From the NCBI RefSeq assembly GCF_042670205.1, contig NZ_JBHUWD010000016.1:1-64000 (forward strand): a stretch of DNA of 64,000 nt. The letters run 5' to 3'. Under the pieces are notes generated by a model that saw only the letters and a program-made list of their open reading frames with translations, searched no databases and was not told where the DNA came from. The position numbers and the translations under genes were made by a program. Source of the DNA: Luteimicrobium sp042670205 (lineage in GTDB: Bacteria; Actinomycetota; Actinomycetes; Actinomycetales; Cellulomonadaceae). Position 1 is the stretch's first letter; the number at the start of each line of letters is the position of its first letter. Shown here piece by piece: positions 48,737 to 56,577 of this stretch.

Positions 48737-48804
48737 CGAGACACCGACATGCGGCCGAGATACCGAGGCAGGACCGGTATCTCGGCCGCATCGCGGTATC
48801 TCGG
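48737..48804. repeat. Double-motif nested palindrome after the ABC exporter
   Basis: Inner arms ATGCGGCCGAGATACCG (48749-48765) and its exact complement (48775-48791) flank a 9-nt loop. Outer copies CCGAGACACCG (48737-48747) and CGGTATCTCGG (48794-48804) pair with one mismatch. The 11-mer CCGAGATACCG or its variant thus occurs four times, two in each orientation. It may terminate the ABC transcript. Confidence 0.85.
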
Positions 48805-48860
48805 CTCGCGTGACTATCGATGCCGTCGCCGGTCGCCGCCCGGCGCGAGAGGATCGAGCC

Positions 48861-49793
48861 GTGACCCGCATCGGACTGGGGCTCGCCGCGCTCGGCCGCC
48901 CCGCGTACATCACGCTGGGGCGCACCGACGACCTCGGCGCGCGCGATGCCGGGGCGCGCAGCGTCGAAGCGCTCGAGGCGCGCACCCACGCCATGCTCGA
49001 CGCGGCGTGGGACGCGGGCGTGCGCTACGTCGACGCCGCACGCTCCTACGGGTACGCCGAGCGCTTTCTCGGGTCGTGGCTCGCCGCACGGCCCGGCCGC
49101 CGCGAGGAACTCACGATCGGGTCCAAGTGGGGCTACGCGTACGTGGGCGCGTGGGACGTCGACGCGCCCGTGCACGAGGCGAAGGAACATAGCCTCGCCC
49201 GCTTCGAGGCACAGTGGCCCGAGACGCTCGACGCGCTCGGCACCCGGCCCGACGTGTACCTCGTCCACTCCGTCACGCCCGACAGCCCGGTGCTCGGGGA
49301 CGGTGCCCTGCTCGACGCGCTCGGGGCGCTCGCGGCCACCGGCGTGCGCGTCGGCATCTCGACGAGCGGTCCCGCGCAGGGCGACGTGCTCGACGCCGCC
49401 CGGACCCTACGCGGGACGCCGTTCAGCGCGGTCCAGGCCACCTGGAACCTGCTCGAACCGTCCGCGGGCGCGGCGCTCGCGCGGGCGCACGAGGACGGGT
49501 GGTTCGTCGTCGTCAAGGAGGCGCTCGCCAACGGCCGGCTCACGGCGCGCGGCGACGTCCCTGGAGTCGGGGCGCTCGCCGCCGACGACGGGCAGTCCGT
49601 CGACGCGTTCGCCGTCGGTGCCGCCGCGGCGCAGCCGTGGGCGGACGTCGTGCTCTCCGGGGCGGTGACCGTCGAGCAGCTGACGTCGAACCTGACGGCG
49701 CGGGGGCCGCGCGTCGACGGGCGAGCGATCGCGGTTCTGGCCGAGGATCCGGCGACCTACTGGGCCGAGCGGGCGGCGCTGCCCTGGGGCTGA
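48861..49793 (+). CDS. Aldo/keto reductase
   Basis: A 310-residue NADPH-dependent aldo/keto reductase with a TIM barrel. The catalytic tetrad is Asp and Tyr in RYVDAARSYGYAE, Lys in IGSKWGYAY and His in VYLVHSVTP. The C-terminal cofactor loop has the VEQLTSNLTA segment. I chose GTG 48861 (AGAGGA about 8 nt upstream) since the earlier part lies in the palindrome region. Substrate unknown. Confidence 0.87.
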   Translation: MTRIGLGLAALGRPAYITLGRTDDLGARDAGARSVEALEARTHAMLDAAWDAGVRYVDAARSYGYAERFLGSWLAARPGRREELTIGSKWGYAYVGAWDVDAPVHEAKEHSLARFEAQWPETLDALGTRPDVYLVHSVTPDSPVLGDGALLDALGALAATGVRVGISTSGPAQGDVLDAARTLRGTPFSAVQATWNLLEPSAGAALARAHEDGWFVVVKEALANGRLTARGDVPGVGALAADDGQSVDAFAVGAAAAQPWADVVLSGAVTVEQLTSNLTARGPRVDGRAIAVLAEDPATYWAERAALPWG

Positions 49794-49827
49794 GCGCCGT
49801 CCTCGGCCGCGTTGCCACGGCCGGGCG

Positions 49828-50178
49828 TCACAGTGGACGGAGCTCCGGCTCGACACCCTCGCCCACGGGGAAGTGGGCGACGAACGTCACGCCCTCCGGT
49901 CCGGCGTCGAACCGGTCGATGACCGTCTCGCCGGGCTCGTAGAACACGTCGCCCGCCTCGAGGACGGTCTCGGGGCCGCCGTCGACCGCCATCGTCGCTG
50001 AGCCTGACTCGATCACCCCGACGACCGGGCCGTTGTGCACGTGCCGGCCGCCCGCGACATCCGGTCCCATGGTGATGCGGCGGGTCTGGATGCGGGCGAC
50101 CGCGAGGGGCACGTCGAGCTGGACGTCCTGGACGACGGCGCGGACGACGGGAGGCTGCGTCCCGGAGGAGTCGGTCAT
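49828..50178 (-). CDS. Cupin domain protein
   Basis: A 116-residue single cupin. Motif 1 is GGRHVHNGPVVGVIESG, which has HxH-like ligands but lacks the usual second His/Glu spacing. Motif 2 is LEAGDVFYEPGETVIDRF, with a divergent His position. It is a small metal- or ligand-binding beta barrel of unknown role. ATG 50178 is preceded by TACGGT at 6 nt on the minus strand (leaderless). Convergent with the aldo/keto reductase gene. Confidence 0.8.
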   Translation of the reverse strand: MTDSSGTQPPVVRAVVQDVQLDVPLAVARIQTRRITMGPDVAGGRHVHNGPVVGVIESGSATMAVDGGPETVLEAGDVFYEPGETVIDRFDAGPEGVTFVAHFPVGEGVEPELRPL

Positions 50179-50184
50179 GGAGTG

Positions 50185-50190
50185 ACCGTA
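50185..50190 (-). promoter_or_regulatory. -10 hexamer TACGGT of the cupin gene (leaderless)
   Basis: On the minus strand TACGGT, 6 nt, ATG 50178. A rightward TAGGTT at 50257-50262 may serve the toxin gene. Confidence 0.5.
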
Positions 50191-50313
50191 GCCGATGGCG
50201 CTCTGACCTGCGGCGTCGTCGCGCTGTGGAAAACCTCCACGCAGTCTCCGCTGCTCCCGTAGGTTCCCGACGACGGCGCGAGAGTCGCGTCGGCGCTGGG
50301 TGGGGGTGGGACC

Positions 50314-52116
50314 GTGTCGCGTCCGGGGGACTGGTCGCCGGTGGGGTTGGACGTGGATCCGACGCCGGGGGATCCGGTGCTGGTGCTGTCGGGTGGGCGT
50401 GAGCTCTTGGACGTCGCGGAGTCGATCGCGGGCGCTGGTGCGGCGATGGCCCGGTTGGATGTTGCGGGTGCTGTGTCGTCCGCGGTGGATGCGTTGATGG
50501 ACCGCATGGACGACACGGTCTCCGAGATCCGGAAGGCGCACGCGAGGTATCAGGCTGCTGGGGAGGCGTTGGTCGGGTACGCCTCTACCTTGGAGCACGT
50601 CCAGTCCGACACCCTGGCCGCGTTGGGGCGTGCCCGTGCGGCCGAGACGGACTCGGCGGACGCCTCGCGGCGGCGGGGCTACTTCCAGGACCTCGCCGAC
50701 GGTGAGTCGGACGAGCAGGCGAAGAACGTCTACCGCCGCAAAGCCGAGGTGGCCGAGGGCAACGTCGCGGCTGCCGGGTCGGTGGTGGCGCGGGCCCGTG
50801 CTGACGTCGAGTCGGCGGTCCATACCCGGGACCGGGCGGCGGACAGTGCTGCGGATCAGATCAACGAGATCACCTCCCACGATGATCTGAACGACTCGTG
50901 GTGGGACGACTGGGGTTCCAAGCTCGTCGCCGCGATCGCCGACATCGCCGACTTGGTGTCCACGATCGCGGGGATCTTGGCGGTCGTGGTCGCGTTCATC
51001 CCCGTCGTCGGGACCGCCCTCGCCGGTGTCCTCATCGTCGTGGCCGCGGTGGCGGCGATCGTGTCGGCTTTGGCCAACATCGCGTTGGCTGCGACCGGTG
51101 AGAGGTCGTGGGGTGAGGCCGGGATCGCGATCGCCGGCGCCGCGTTGTCGGTGATCGGGCTCGGCGCCGCGGCGAAGGCGGCGACCGGGATCTCCAAGGC
51201 GGCGTTCAAGGCCGGCGCCCTCGAGGGCGTCGCTGGTCTCAGGGGCATCGGCTCGGGCGGGCTGAAGGGCGGGCTCACGGGGTTCGGGAAGAAGGCGTGG
51301 TGCAGGGTCGGGTTCGGGACTTGCTTCACCGCCGGCACCCTGGTCGCCACCCCGGACGGGGACCGCCCGATCGAGAGGTTGCGGGCCGGGGACAAGGTCT
51401 ACACCTACGACCAGGTCACCGGCGCCCAGCTCCTGGAGACCGTCGAGGAGACGTTCGTCCGAACCACGACCCGCCTGTTCCACCTCACCGTGGGCTCCGA
51501 GGTCATCTCCACGACGGCCGAGCACCCGTTCATGGTCACCGGGATGGGCTGGGTCCAAGCCCAAGACCTGCGCCCCGGGGACCTGCTCACCACCCCCGAC
51601 GGGTCCATCGTCCTCGACGCCATCGAGACGGAAACGGTGGACGAGACCGACGCGGTCACGGTCTACAACATCCACGTCCACACCCACCACACTTACTACG
51701 TCGTGGCGGGTGACCACCCGGTGCTCGTCCACAACATGGCGGGCCATGAAGTCGTACTCGCTGAGCATGAGGCGGCGGGCGGCCACGTGATCGCACGCCA
51801 CGTCGCTAAGAGCGATGCCTACTTGGTCGCGAGGGGAAGGAAGCTTGCGTCGACGTTCACCGATGTGGAGACTGCTGAACGCGTGACGGCTGCGAACCTT
51901 CGCTCCAACGCCAAGAAGATCGGGAACTGGCTTGCGACGACGGACTCGCGACTGACGATTCGCAACACGATGAGCCCGGCAGACGGAGCGGTCTACGTTC
52001 GCGCGTGGGGTCGAATCGTTCGTCCACAAGCGGTCGTCACGCATCTCGTGCGTGACTCGCGGATGCCGAACGGCTATCAGGTCAGGACTTCATTTCCGAC
52101 GATCGAGAGGTACTGA
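50314..52116 (+). CDS. Polymorphic toxin: T7SS-like N-terminus, Hint domain, RNase A-like CdiA-CT toxin
   Basis: A 600-residue protein without a classical signal peptide. Residues 1-190 form an Ala-rich helical, WXG100/T7SS-signal-like region. Residues about 205-295 include hydrophobic helices that could span or enter membranes. Cys337 (TCFTAGTLVATPDG) to His473-Asn474 (VLVHN) is a Hint autoprocessing domain with HPFMV. Residues 475-600 match the bacterial RNase A-like CdiA-CT toxin: GGHVIARHV and a YQVRTSFPT end. The Hint domain would release the toxin. The immunity gene follows with 1-nt overlap. Base composition drops in the toxin part, typical of swapped toxin modules. Confidence 0.88.
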   Translation: MSRPGDWSPVGLDVDPTPGDPVLVLSGGRELLDVAESIAGAGAAMARLDVAGAVSSAVDALMDRMDDTVSEIRKAHARYQAAGEALVGYASTLEHVQSDTLAALGRARAAETDSADASRRRGYFQDLADGESDEQAKNVYRRKAEVAEGNVAAAGSVVARARADVESAVHTRDRAADSAADQINEITSHDDLNDSWWDDWGSKLVAAIADIADLVSTIAGILAVVVAFIPVVGTALAGVLIVVAAVAAIVSALANIALAATGERSWGEAGIAIAGAALSVIGLGAAAKAATGISKAAFKAGALEGVAGLRGIGSGGLKGGLTGFGKKAWCRVGFGTCFTAGTLVATPDGDRPIERLRAGDKVYTYDQVTGAQLLETVEETFVRTTTRLFHLTVGSEVISTTAEHPFMVTGMGWVQAQDLRPGDLLTTPDGSIVLDAIETETVDETDAVTVYNIHVHTHHTYYVVAGDHPVLVHNMAGHEVVLAEHEAAGGHVIARHVAKSDAYLVARGRKLASTFTDVETAERVTAANLRSNAKKIGNWLATTDSRLTIRNTMSPADGAVYVRAWGRIVRPQAVVTHLVRDSRMPNGYQVRTSFPTIERY

Positions 52117-52394
52117 TGCGGCGTCTCCGTTATCTCGCCCAGAACTATTTCCATCAGGATTGGGACCTCGATGCCCCGACGCCGGTGGGTGTCCTCGAGG
52201 TCTTCCGAAAGGAGGAGACGCCGGGGAGCGTCGCCGAACTCCGTACCGAGATCCAGGCAATCTTGGGGACTGATCCGAGCGAGTCCGTCCTGAGGGATAC
52301 GTGGAATCGGGCCGGCGCCGACTGGGACCCGGAGGTCACGAAGTGGGGGACGTACCGTGAGTGGTTCGACGCCATGCTCACGACCGTGAGCTGA
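52116..52394 (+). CDS. Immunity protein for the RNase A-like toxin (CdiI family)
   Basis: A 92-residue protein starting MRRLRYLAQNYFHQDWDLDA, the YFHQDWDL signature of contact-dependent-inhibition immunity proteins (CdiI_2 type). It would bind and block the C-terminal RNase domain encoded just upstream. ATG 52116 shares one base with the toxin stop. Its 3' end overlaps the convergent downstream gene by 17 nt. Lower GC than neighbours supports its arrival with the toxin module. Confidence 0.85.
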   Translation: MRRLRYLAQNYFHQDWDLDAPTPVGVLEVFRKEETPGSVAELRTEIQAILGTDPSESVLRDTWNRAGADWDPEVTKWGTYREWFDAMLTTVS

Positions 52395-52860
52395 AGCCGT
52401 CCCCTCGGGCGAAGGCGAGGCTCTCTTCGATCACGGAGACGACGTCGTCCAGCTCAGCCGCGTCGCGTGGGCCGTACACCATGAACTCGGTGTCGAACTC
52501 GGCGTACTGGTGCGGCTCGGCCCACCCGAGCTCGACAAGCTCGGCGCCGCGCTGCGCGGGCAGCGTCAGGTGCACGCTGGTGTCCTCGACGCCGTGCAGG
52601 TGCACGGGTTCGAGACGCTGACCGGGCGCGAGCGACGTCTCGGGTGCACGTTCCTCCCGCTGGTCCACGAAGAAGACCGCGCGCGACGAAGCGGGCGAGA
52701 CCTGCGAGTGCCCCTCGACGACGCCGTCGAGAGCGAACACACGCGCCACCAGCTCGCCCCACAGGGCGGGGGTGGCGCGCTGGTCGAGCTGGCGGTGCGG
52801 GCCGTCGTCGGACGTGCGGGGCCGCGCACCCGGGCGCGGGCGAGCCAGCACCGAGGTCAT
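52378..52860 (-). CDS. DUF5519/luciferase-family-like protein
   Basis: A 160-residue protein. After a basic Pro/Arg-rich start, WGELVARVFALDGVVEGHSQ and AVFFVDQREERAPE, then EPVHLHGVEDTSVHLTLPAQ and GWAEPHQYAE, give the alpha-beta pattern of the small DUF5519 (luciferase family) proteins. The family assignment is tentative and the function unknown. Its ATG overlaps the mqo stop (ATGA), so it is co-expressed with mqo. Confidence 0.62.
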   Translation of the reverse strand: MTSVLARPRPGARPRTSDDGPHRQLDQRATPALWGELVARVFALDGVVEGHSQVSPASSRAVFFVDQREERAPETSLAPGQRLEPVHLHGVEDTSVHLTLPAQRGAELVELGWAEPHQYAEFDTEFMVYGPRDAAELDDVVSVIEESLAFARGDGFSSRS

Positions 52861-54335
52861 GCCTGGGCGGAGACCGGCTCCTCGCCGACCTGCGGCTCGG
52901 CGGCGACGGCGGCGTTCCCGAGGGGCTTCGCGAGCTGCGGGACGATCTCGCCGAGGCGCGGCTCCCACGCGGCGGCGCGGTCGCCGAAGCACTGCCGGAG
53001 CAGCTTGACCATGATCGGCGCGGCGGTCGAGGCGCCGGGGGAGGCGCCGAGAAGGCCGGCGATCGATCCGTCCGCGGCGGCGACGAGCTCGGTGCCCATC
53101 TGCAGGACGCCGTGGCCGTTCTCGTCCTTCTTCATCACCTGGACGCGCTGGCCGGCGGTGATGAGCTCCCAGTCGCTGGGCTTCGCCGTCGGCATGAAGG
53201 TGAGGAGCTGCTCGAACTTCTTGTCGCGCGACGCGGCGAGCTGACCGACGAGGTACTGGACGAGGTCGAAGTTGTCCTTCGCGACGCCGAGCATCGGTCC
53301 GATGTTCCCCGGCCGGACGGACCCGGGCAGGTCGAACCAGGAGCCCTTCTTCAGGAACTTGGGGCTGAACCCGGCGTACGGACCGAACATGAGGTACGAC
53401 TTGCCGTCGACGACGCGCGTGTCGAGGTGCGGGACGGACATCGGGGGCGCGCCGACGTCGGCCTTGCCGTAGACCTTCGCGCGGTGGGCGGCGACGATCT
53501 CGGGGTTGGACGTGCGCAGGAACTCGCCGGAGATGGGGAAGCCGCCGAAGCCCTTGATCTCCGGGATGCCGGACTTCTGGAGGAGGTGCAGCGCGCCGCC
53601 GCCGGCGCCGACGAAGACGAACTTCGCGTCGACGTGGTGCGTGCGGACCTTCGCGTTCCAGCTGCGGTCCTTCATGGTGAGGTGCCAGCGGTCGCCGTTG
53701 CGGGTGATGTTGGTGACCTCGTGCTGGACCTCGACGTCGGCGCCGTTGTCCTGCAGGAAGGCCACCAGGTGCCGGGTCAGTGCGCCGAAGTCGACGTCGG
53801 TGCCCCAGTCGGCGCGGGTCGCGGCGATCGGCTCGGACGCGTCGCGGCCCTCGGTGAGCTTCGGTGCCCACGAGCCGATGACCTCGGGGTCGGTGCTGAA
53901 CTCCATGCCCGCGAAGCGGTGGTTGGTGCGCAGCGCTTCGACCCGGCGGCGCAGGTAGTCGACGTTCTTCTCGCCGCGCACGAACGTCATGTGCGGGGTG
54001 TTCGACAGGAACGTCGACAGGGGCGGGATGAGCCCGGCGTCGGCCAGGTGGCTCCAGAACTGGTGCGAGAGCTCGAACTGCTCGTTGATCGAGATCGCCT
54101 TGGCGATGTCGATGGTGCCGTCCGCCTTCTCGGGCGTGTAGTTGAGCTCGCACAGCGCCGCATGCCCGGTGCCCGCGTTGTTCCACGGGTTCGAGGACTC
54201 CTGCGCGACGTCGTCGAGGCGCTCGTAGAGCGCGATCGACCAGGACGGTTCGAGGAGCTTGAGGAACGCCCCGAGGGTGGCGGACATGATCCCGCCACCG
54301 ACGAGCGCGACGTCGACGCTGGTTACTCGAGGCAC
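52857..54335 (-). CDS. mqo: Malate:quinone oxidoreductase
   Basis: A 492-residue FAD-dependent peripheral membrane enzyme that oxidises malate to oxaloacetate and passes electrons to the quinone pool (TCA cycle). The N-terminal FAD motif is VALVGGGIMSATLG. Family blocks NNAGTGHAALCELNYTP, KFVFVGAGGGALHLLQ and GFPISGEFL are intact, and the C-terminal SPGASTAAPIM is typical. Length matches the family. GTG 54335 follows TACAAT by 6 nt on the minus strand. Confidence 0.95.
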   Translation of the reverse strand: MPRVTSVDVALVGGGIMSATLGAFLKLLEPSWSIALYERLDDVAQESSNPWNNAGTGHAALCELNYTPEKADGTIDIAKAISINEQFELSHQFWSHLADAGLIPPLSTFLSNTPHMTFVRGEKNVDYLRRRVEALRTNHRFAGMEFSTDPEVIGSWAPKLTEGRDASEPIAATRADWGTDVDFGALTRHLVAFLQDNGADVEVQHEVTNITRNGDRWHLTMKDRSWNAKVRTHHVDAKFVFVGAGGGALHLLQKSGIPEIKGFGGFPISGEFLRTSNPEIVAAHRAKVYGKADVGAPPMSVPHLDTRVVDGKSYLMFGPYAGFSPKFLKKGSWFDLPGSVRPGNIGPMLGVAKDNFDLVQYLVGQLAASRDKKFEQLLTFMPTAKPSDWELITAGQRVQVMKKDENGHGVLQMGTELVAAADGSIAGLLGASPGASTAAPIMVKLLRQCFGDRAAAWEPRLGEIVPQLAKPLGNAAVAAEPQVGEEPVSAQA

Positions 54336-54341
54336 CTGGCG

Positions 54342-54347
54342 ATTGTA
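54342..54347 (-). promoter_or_regulatory. -10 hexamer TACAAT of mqo (leaderless)
   Basis: On the minus strand TACAAT, 6 nt, GTG 54335. It lies in the 52-nt gap shared with the divergent dtxR-type gene. Confidence 0.6.
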
Positions 54348-54375
54348 GGCCCGGCCCTCCGGGGGTCCCGCTCGC

Positions 54376-54381
54376 TAGGGT
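54376..54381 (+). promoter_or_regulatory. -10 hexamer TAGGGT of the DtxR/MntR-type gene (leaderless)
   Basis: TAGGGT, 6 nt, GTG 54388. Confidence 0.6.
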
Positions 54382-54387
54382 GGCGAT

Positions 54388-55104
54388 GTGAGCGAGTCGA
54401 CAACGGACCTGACGTCCGTGGCCCAGGACTACCTCAAGGTGATCTGGACGGCGCAGGAGTGGAGCGCGGACCCGGTCACCACCAAGCTCGTCGCGGACCG
54501 CATGGGCGTGGGCGCGTCGACGGTCTCGGAGACGGTGCGGCGACTCGGCTCGCAGGGGCTCGTCGAGCACGCGCGCTACGGGTCCATCGAGCTGACGCCC
54601 GAGGGCCGGCGGCACGCGCTCGCGATGGTCCGCCGTCACCGCCTCATCGAGACCTTCCTCGTGGAGACGCTCGGGTACGGGTGGGACGAGGTGCACGACG
54701 AGGCGGAGGTCCTCGAGCACGCGGTCTCCGACGGCCTCGTGGCGCGGATCGACGCCCTGCTCGGACACCCGGAGCGGGACCCGCACGGCGACCCGATCCC
54801 GCGCGTCGACGGCACCGTCCCGCGGCCGGGCGCGGTGAGCCTCGCCGAGCTCGCGGCGGGGGACCACGGCCGCGTCGCGCGCATCTCCGACGCCGACCCG
54901 GACGTCCTGCGCTACCTCGACGAGCTGGGGATCCGGCTCGACACCGAGCTGCGCGTCGTCGGACGGCGCACCTACGCCGGCGTCCTCGAGGTCACCCTGC
55001 CGGAGACCGGACCGAGCGCCGCCCCGCCGATCCTGCAGCTCGGGCTCCCGGCCGCGGAGGCCATCTGGGTGCTGCCCGTCGAGCGCGCCGACGCCGAGCG
55101 GTAG
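54388..55104 (+). CDS. DtxR/MntR family metal-dependent regulator
   Basis: A 238-residue DtxR-family repressor. The winged helix is at 1-70 (LVADRMGVGASTVSETVRRLGSQGLV). The metal-binding dimerisation domain is at about 72-140 (RRHRLIETFLVETLGYGWDEVHDEAEVLEHAVSD region). A C-terminal SH3/FeoA-like domain spans about 155-235. The iron-regulator Cys of DtxR (HDEAC) is Glu here (HDEAE), and the residue at the DtxR Met10 position is Asp14, as in MntR. Manganese sensing is therefore at least as likely as iron. It is divergent from mqo by 52 nt. Confidence 0.88.
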   Translation: MSESTTDLTSVAQDYLKVIWTAQEWSADPVTTKLVADRMGVGASTVSETVRRLGSQGLVEHARYGSIELTPEGRRHALAMVRRHRLIETFLVETLGYGWDEVHDEAEVLEHAVSDGLVARIDALLGHPERDPHGDPIPRVDGTVPRPGAVSLAELAAGDHGRVARISDADPDVLRYLDELGIRLDTELRVVGRRTYAGVLEVTLPETGPSAAPPILQLGLPAAEAIWVLPVERADAER

Positions 55105-55161
55105 ACCCGGTAGGCTCAGACCACCGCACCACTTCTCGTTCCGGTCGCCGCCGACCTCCCC

Positions 55162-55175
55162 TCGAATCGTTTCGA
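55162..55175. promoter_or_regulatory. Possible operator upstream of the MFS transporter
   Basis: TCGAATCGTTTCGA, an imperfect dyad (TCGAA/TTCGA) one base away from the actinobacterial LacI-type site TCGAAACGTTTCGA. It lies 35 nt before ATG 55210. No LacI gene is nearby. Confidence 0.35.
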
Positions 55176-55209
55176 CCTTGGTCGACCCGAGCCCTGCCCG
55201 GAGGCAGCG

Positions 55210-56433
55210 ATGACCGCCACCCCCACACCGCACCCCGCCATCCGCCCGGACGCGTCACGCCGCGCCACTCTCGCGCTCCTCGCGCTCGCGGTCGGCGGCT
55301 TCACGATCGGCACCACCGAGTTCGCGTCGATGGGCCTCGTGCCCGACATCGCGTCCGACCTCGACGTCTCCATCCCCGCGACCGGGCACGTCATCACCGC
55401 CTACGCGCTCGGCGTCGTCGTCGGGGCGCCGCTCCTCACCGCGCTCGCCGCCCGACTGCCTCGCAAGGCCCTGCTGATCTGGCTCATGGCCGGGTACACC
55501 GTCGCGAACCTCGCCTCCGCGTTCGCCCCCGGGCTCGACGGGCTCCTCGTCGCGCGGTTCGTCGCGGGCCTCCCGCACGGCGCGTTCTTCGGGGTCGGCG
55601 CGGTCGTCGGGACGGCCGTCGTCGGGCCTGAGCGCCGCGGCCGCGCCGTGGCGACGATGATGACCGGCCTCACGATCGCCAACGTCGTCGGCGTGCCGCT
55701 CTCGACGTTCGTCGGGCAGCAGCTCGGGTGGCGGCTCGCGTTCGTCGTGGTCGGCGGGCTCGGCGCGCTGACCCTCCTCGGGCTCGCGCGCTTCGTCCCG
55801 CACGTCGACGCGGTGCCCGGCGCGAGCGTGCGCGGGGAGCTGGGCGCGCTGCGCAGCGGCCGGCTCTGGGTCACGGTCGTCGCCGCCGCGGTCGGGTTCG
55901 GCGGCCTGTTCGCCGTCTACACCTACATCGCCCCGACCGTGACGACCGTGACCGGGCTCTCCGACGACCTCGTCCCGGTCGTGCTCGCGGTCTTCGGCGT
56001 CGGGATGACGGTGGGCACGCTCATCGGCGGACGGCTCGTGGACCGCAGCGTCCTGCGGACGATGGTCGCCGCGTTCGCCGCGACCGCGGTCGCCCTCGCC
56101 GTCCTGGCGCTCGTACTGCAGTGGCCCGTCGGGGCGTTCGTCGGGCTGTTCCTCCTCGCGGCCACGTCGCAGGTGCTCGGCGTCGCGATGCAGACCCGGC
56201 TCATGGACCTCTCGCCGACCGCGCCCTCGCTCGGCGCGGCCCTCGCGCACTCGGCGCTCAACGTGGGCAACGCCGACGGCGCGTTCGTGGGCGGCCTCGT
56301 CATCGCGGCCGGGTGGGGCTATCGCGCCCCGGCGTGGGCGGGCGTCCTGCTGACGATCGCCGGCCTGGCGATCATCCTGGCGGCCGGGCGCTCGCGGGCC
56401 GAGCGCGCGGGGACGCCGCGCCTGCGGCGATGA
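55210..56433 (+). CDS. MFS transporter, DHA1 (drug:H+ antiporter) type
   Basis: A 407-residue 12-helix transporter. It begins with LALLALAVGGFTIGTTEFASMGLVPDIASDL, characteristic of AraJ/Cmx-type DHA1 exporters; motif A is AARLPRKALL. Motif C-like GLTIANVVGVPLSTFVGQ lies near residue 155. It probably exports a drug, sugar or arabinose-like compound; the substrate is unknown. CGGAGG precedes ATG 55210. The operator-like dyad at 55162 may control it. Confidence 0.87.
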   Translation: MTATPTPHPAIRPDASRRATLALLALAVGGFTIGTTEFASMGLVPDIASDLDVSIPATGHVITAYALGVVVGAPLLTALAARLPRKALLIWLMAGYTVANLASAFAPGLDGLLVARFVAGLPHGAFFGVGAVVGTAVVGPERRGRAVATMMTGLTIANVVGVPLSTFVGQQLGWRLAFVVVGGLGALTLLGLARFVPHVDAVPGASVRGELGALRSGRLWVTVVAAAVGFGGLFAVYTYIAPTVTTVTGLSDDLVPVVLAVFGVGMTVGTLIGGRLVDRSVLRTMVAAFAATAVALAVLALVLQWPVGAFVGLFLLAATSQVLGVAMQTRLMDLSPTAPSLGAALAHSALNVGNADGAFVGGLVIAAGWGYRAPAWAGVLLTIAGLAIILAAGRSRAERAGTPRLRR

Positions 56434-56577
56434 CGCCGCACGACGCGCGGTCGGGTGCCCCACGCCCCGAGACACCTCCCAGACTCAGCCGGTAGCGTGT
56501 GCGGCGACCTCCGTACGCGAGGCGTGACCAGCACCGACGCCCCGTGGGACGGGACGTCGCCCAGCGAGGGAGCAGCG

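Noticed and set aside
54388..55104. Certain identification as the iron regulator IdeR
   Set aside because: The key Cys is replaced by Glu and the N-terminal ligand is Asp, as in manganese regulators.
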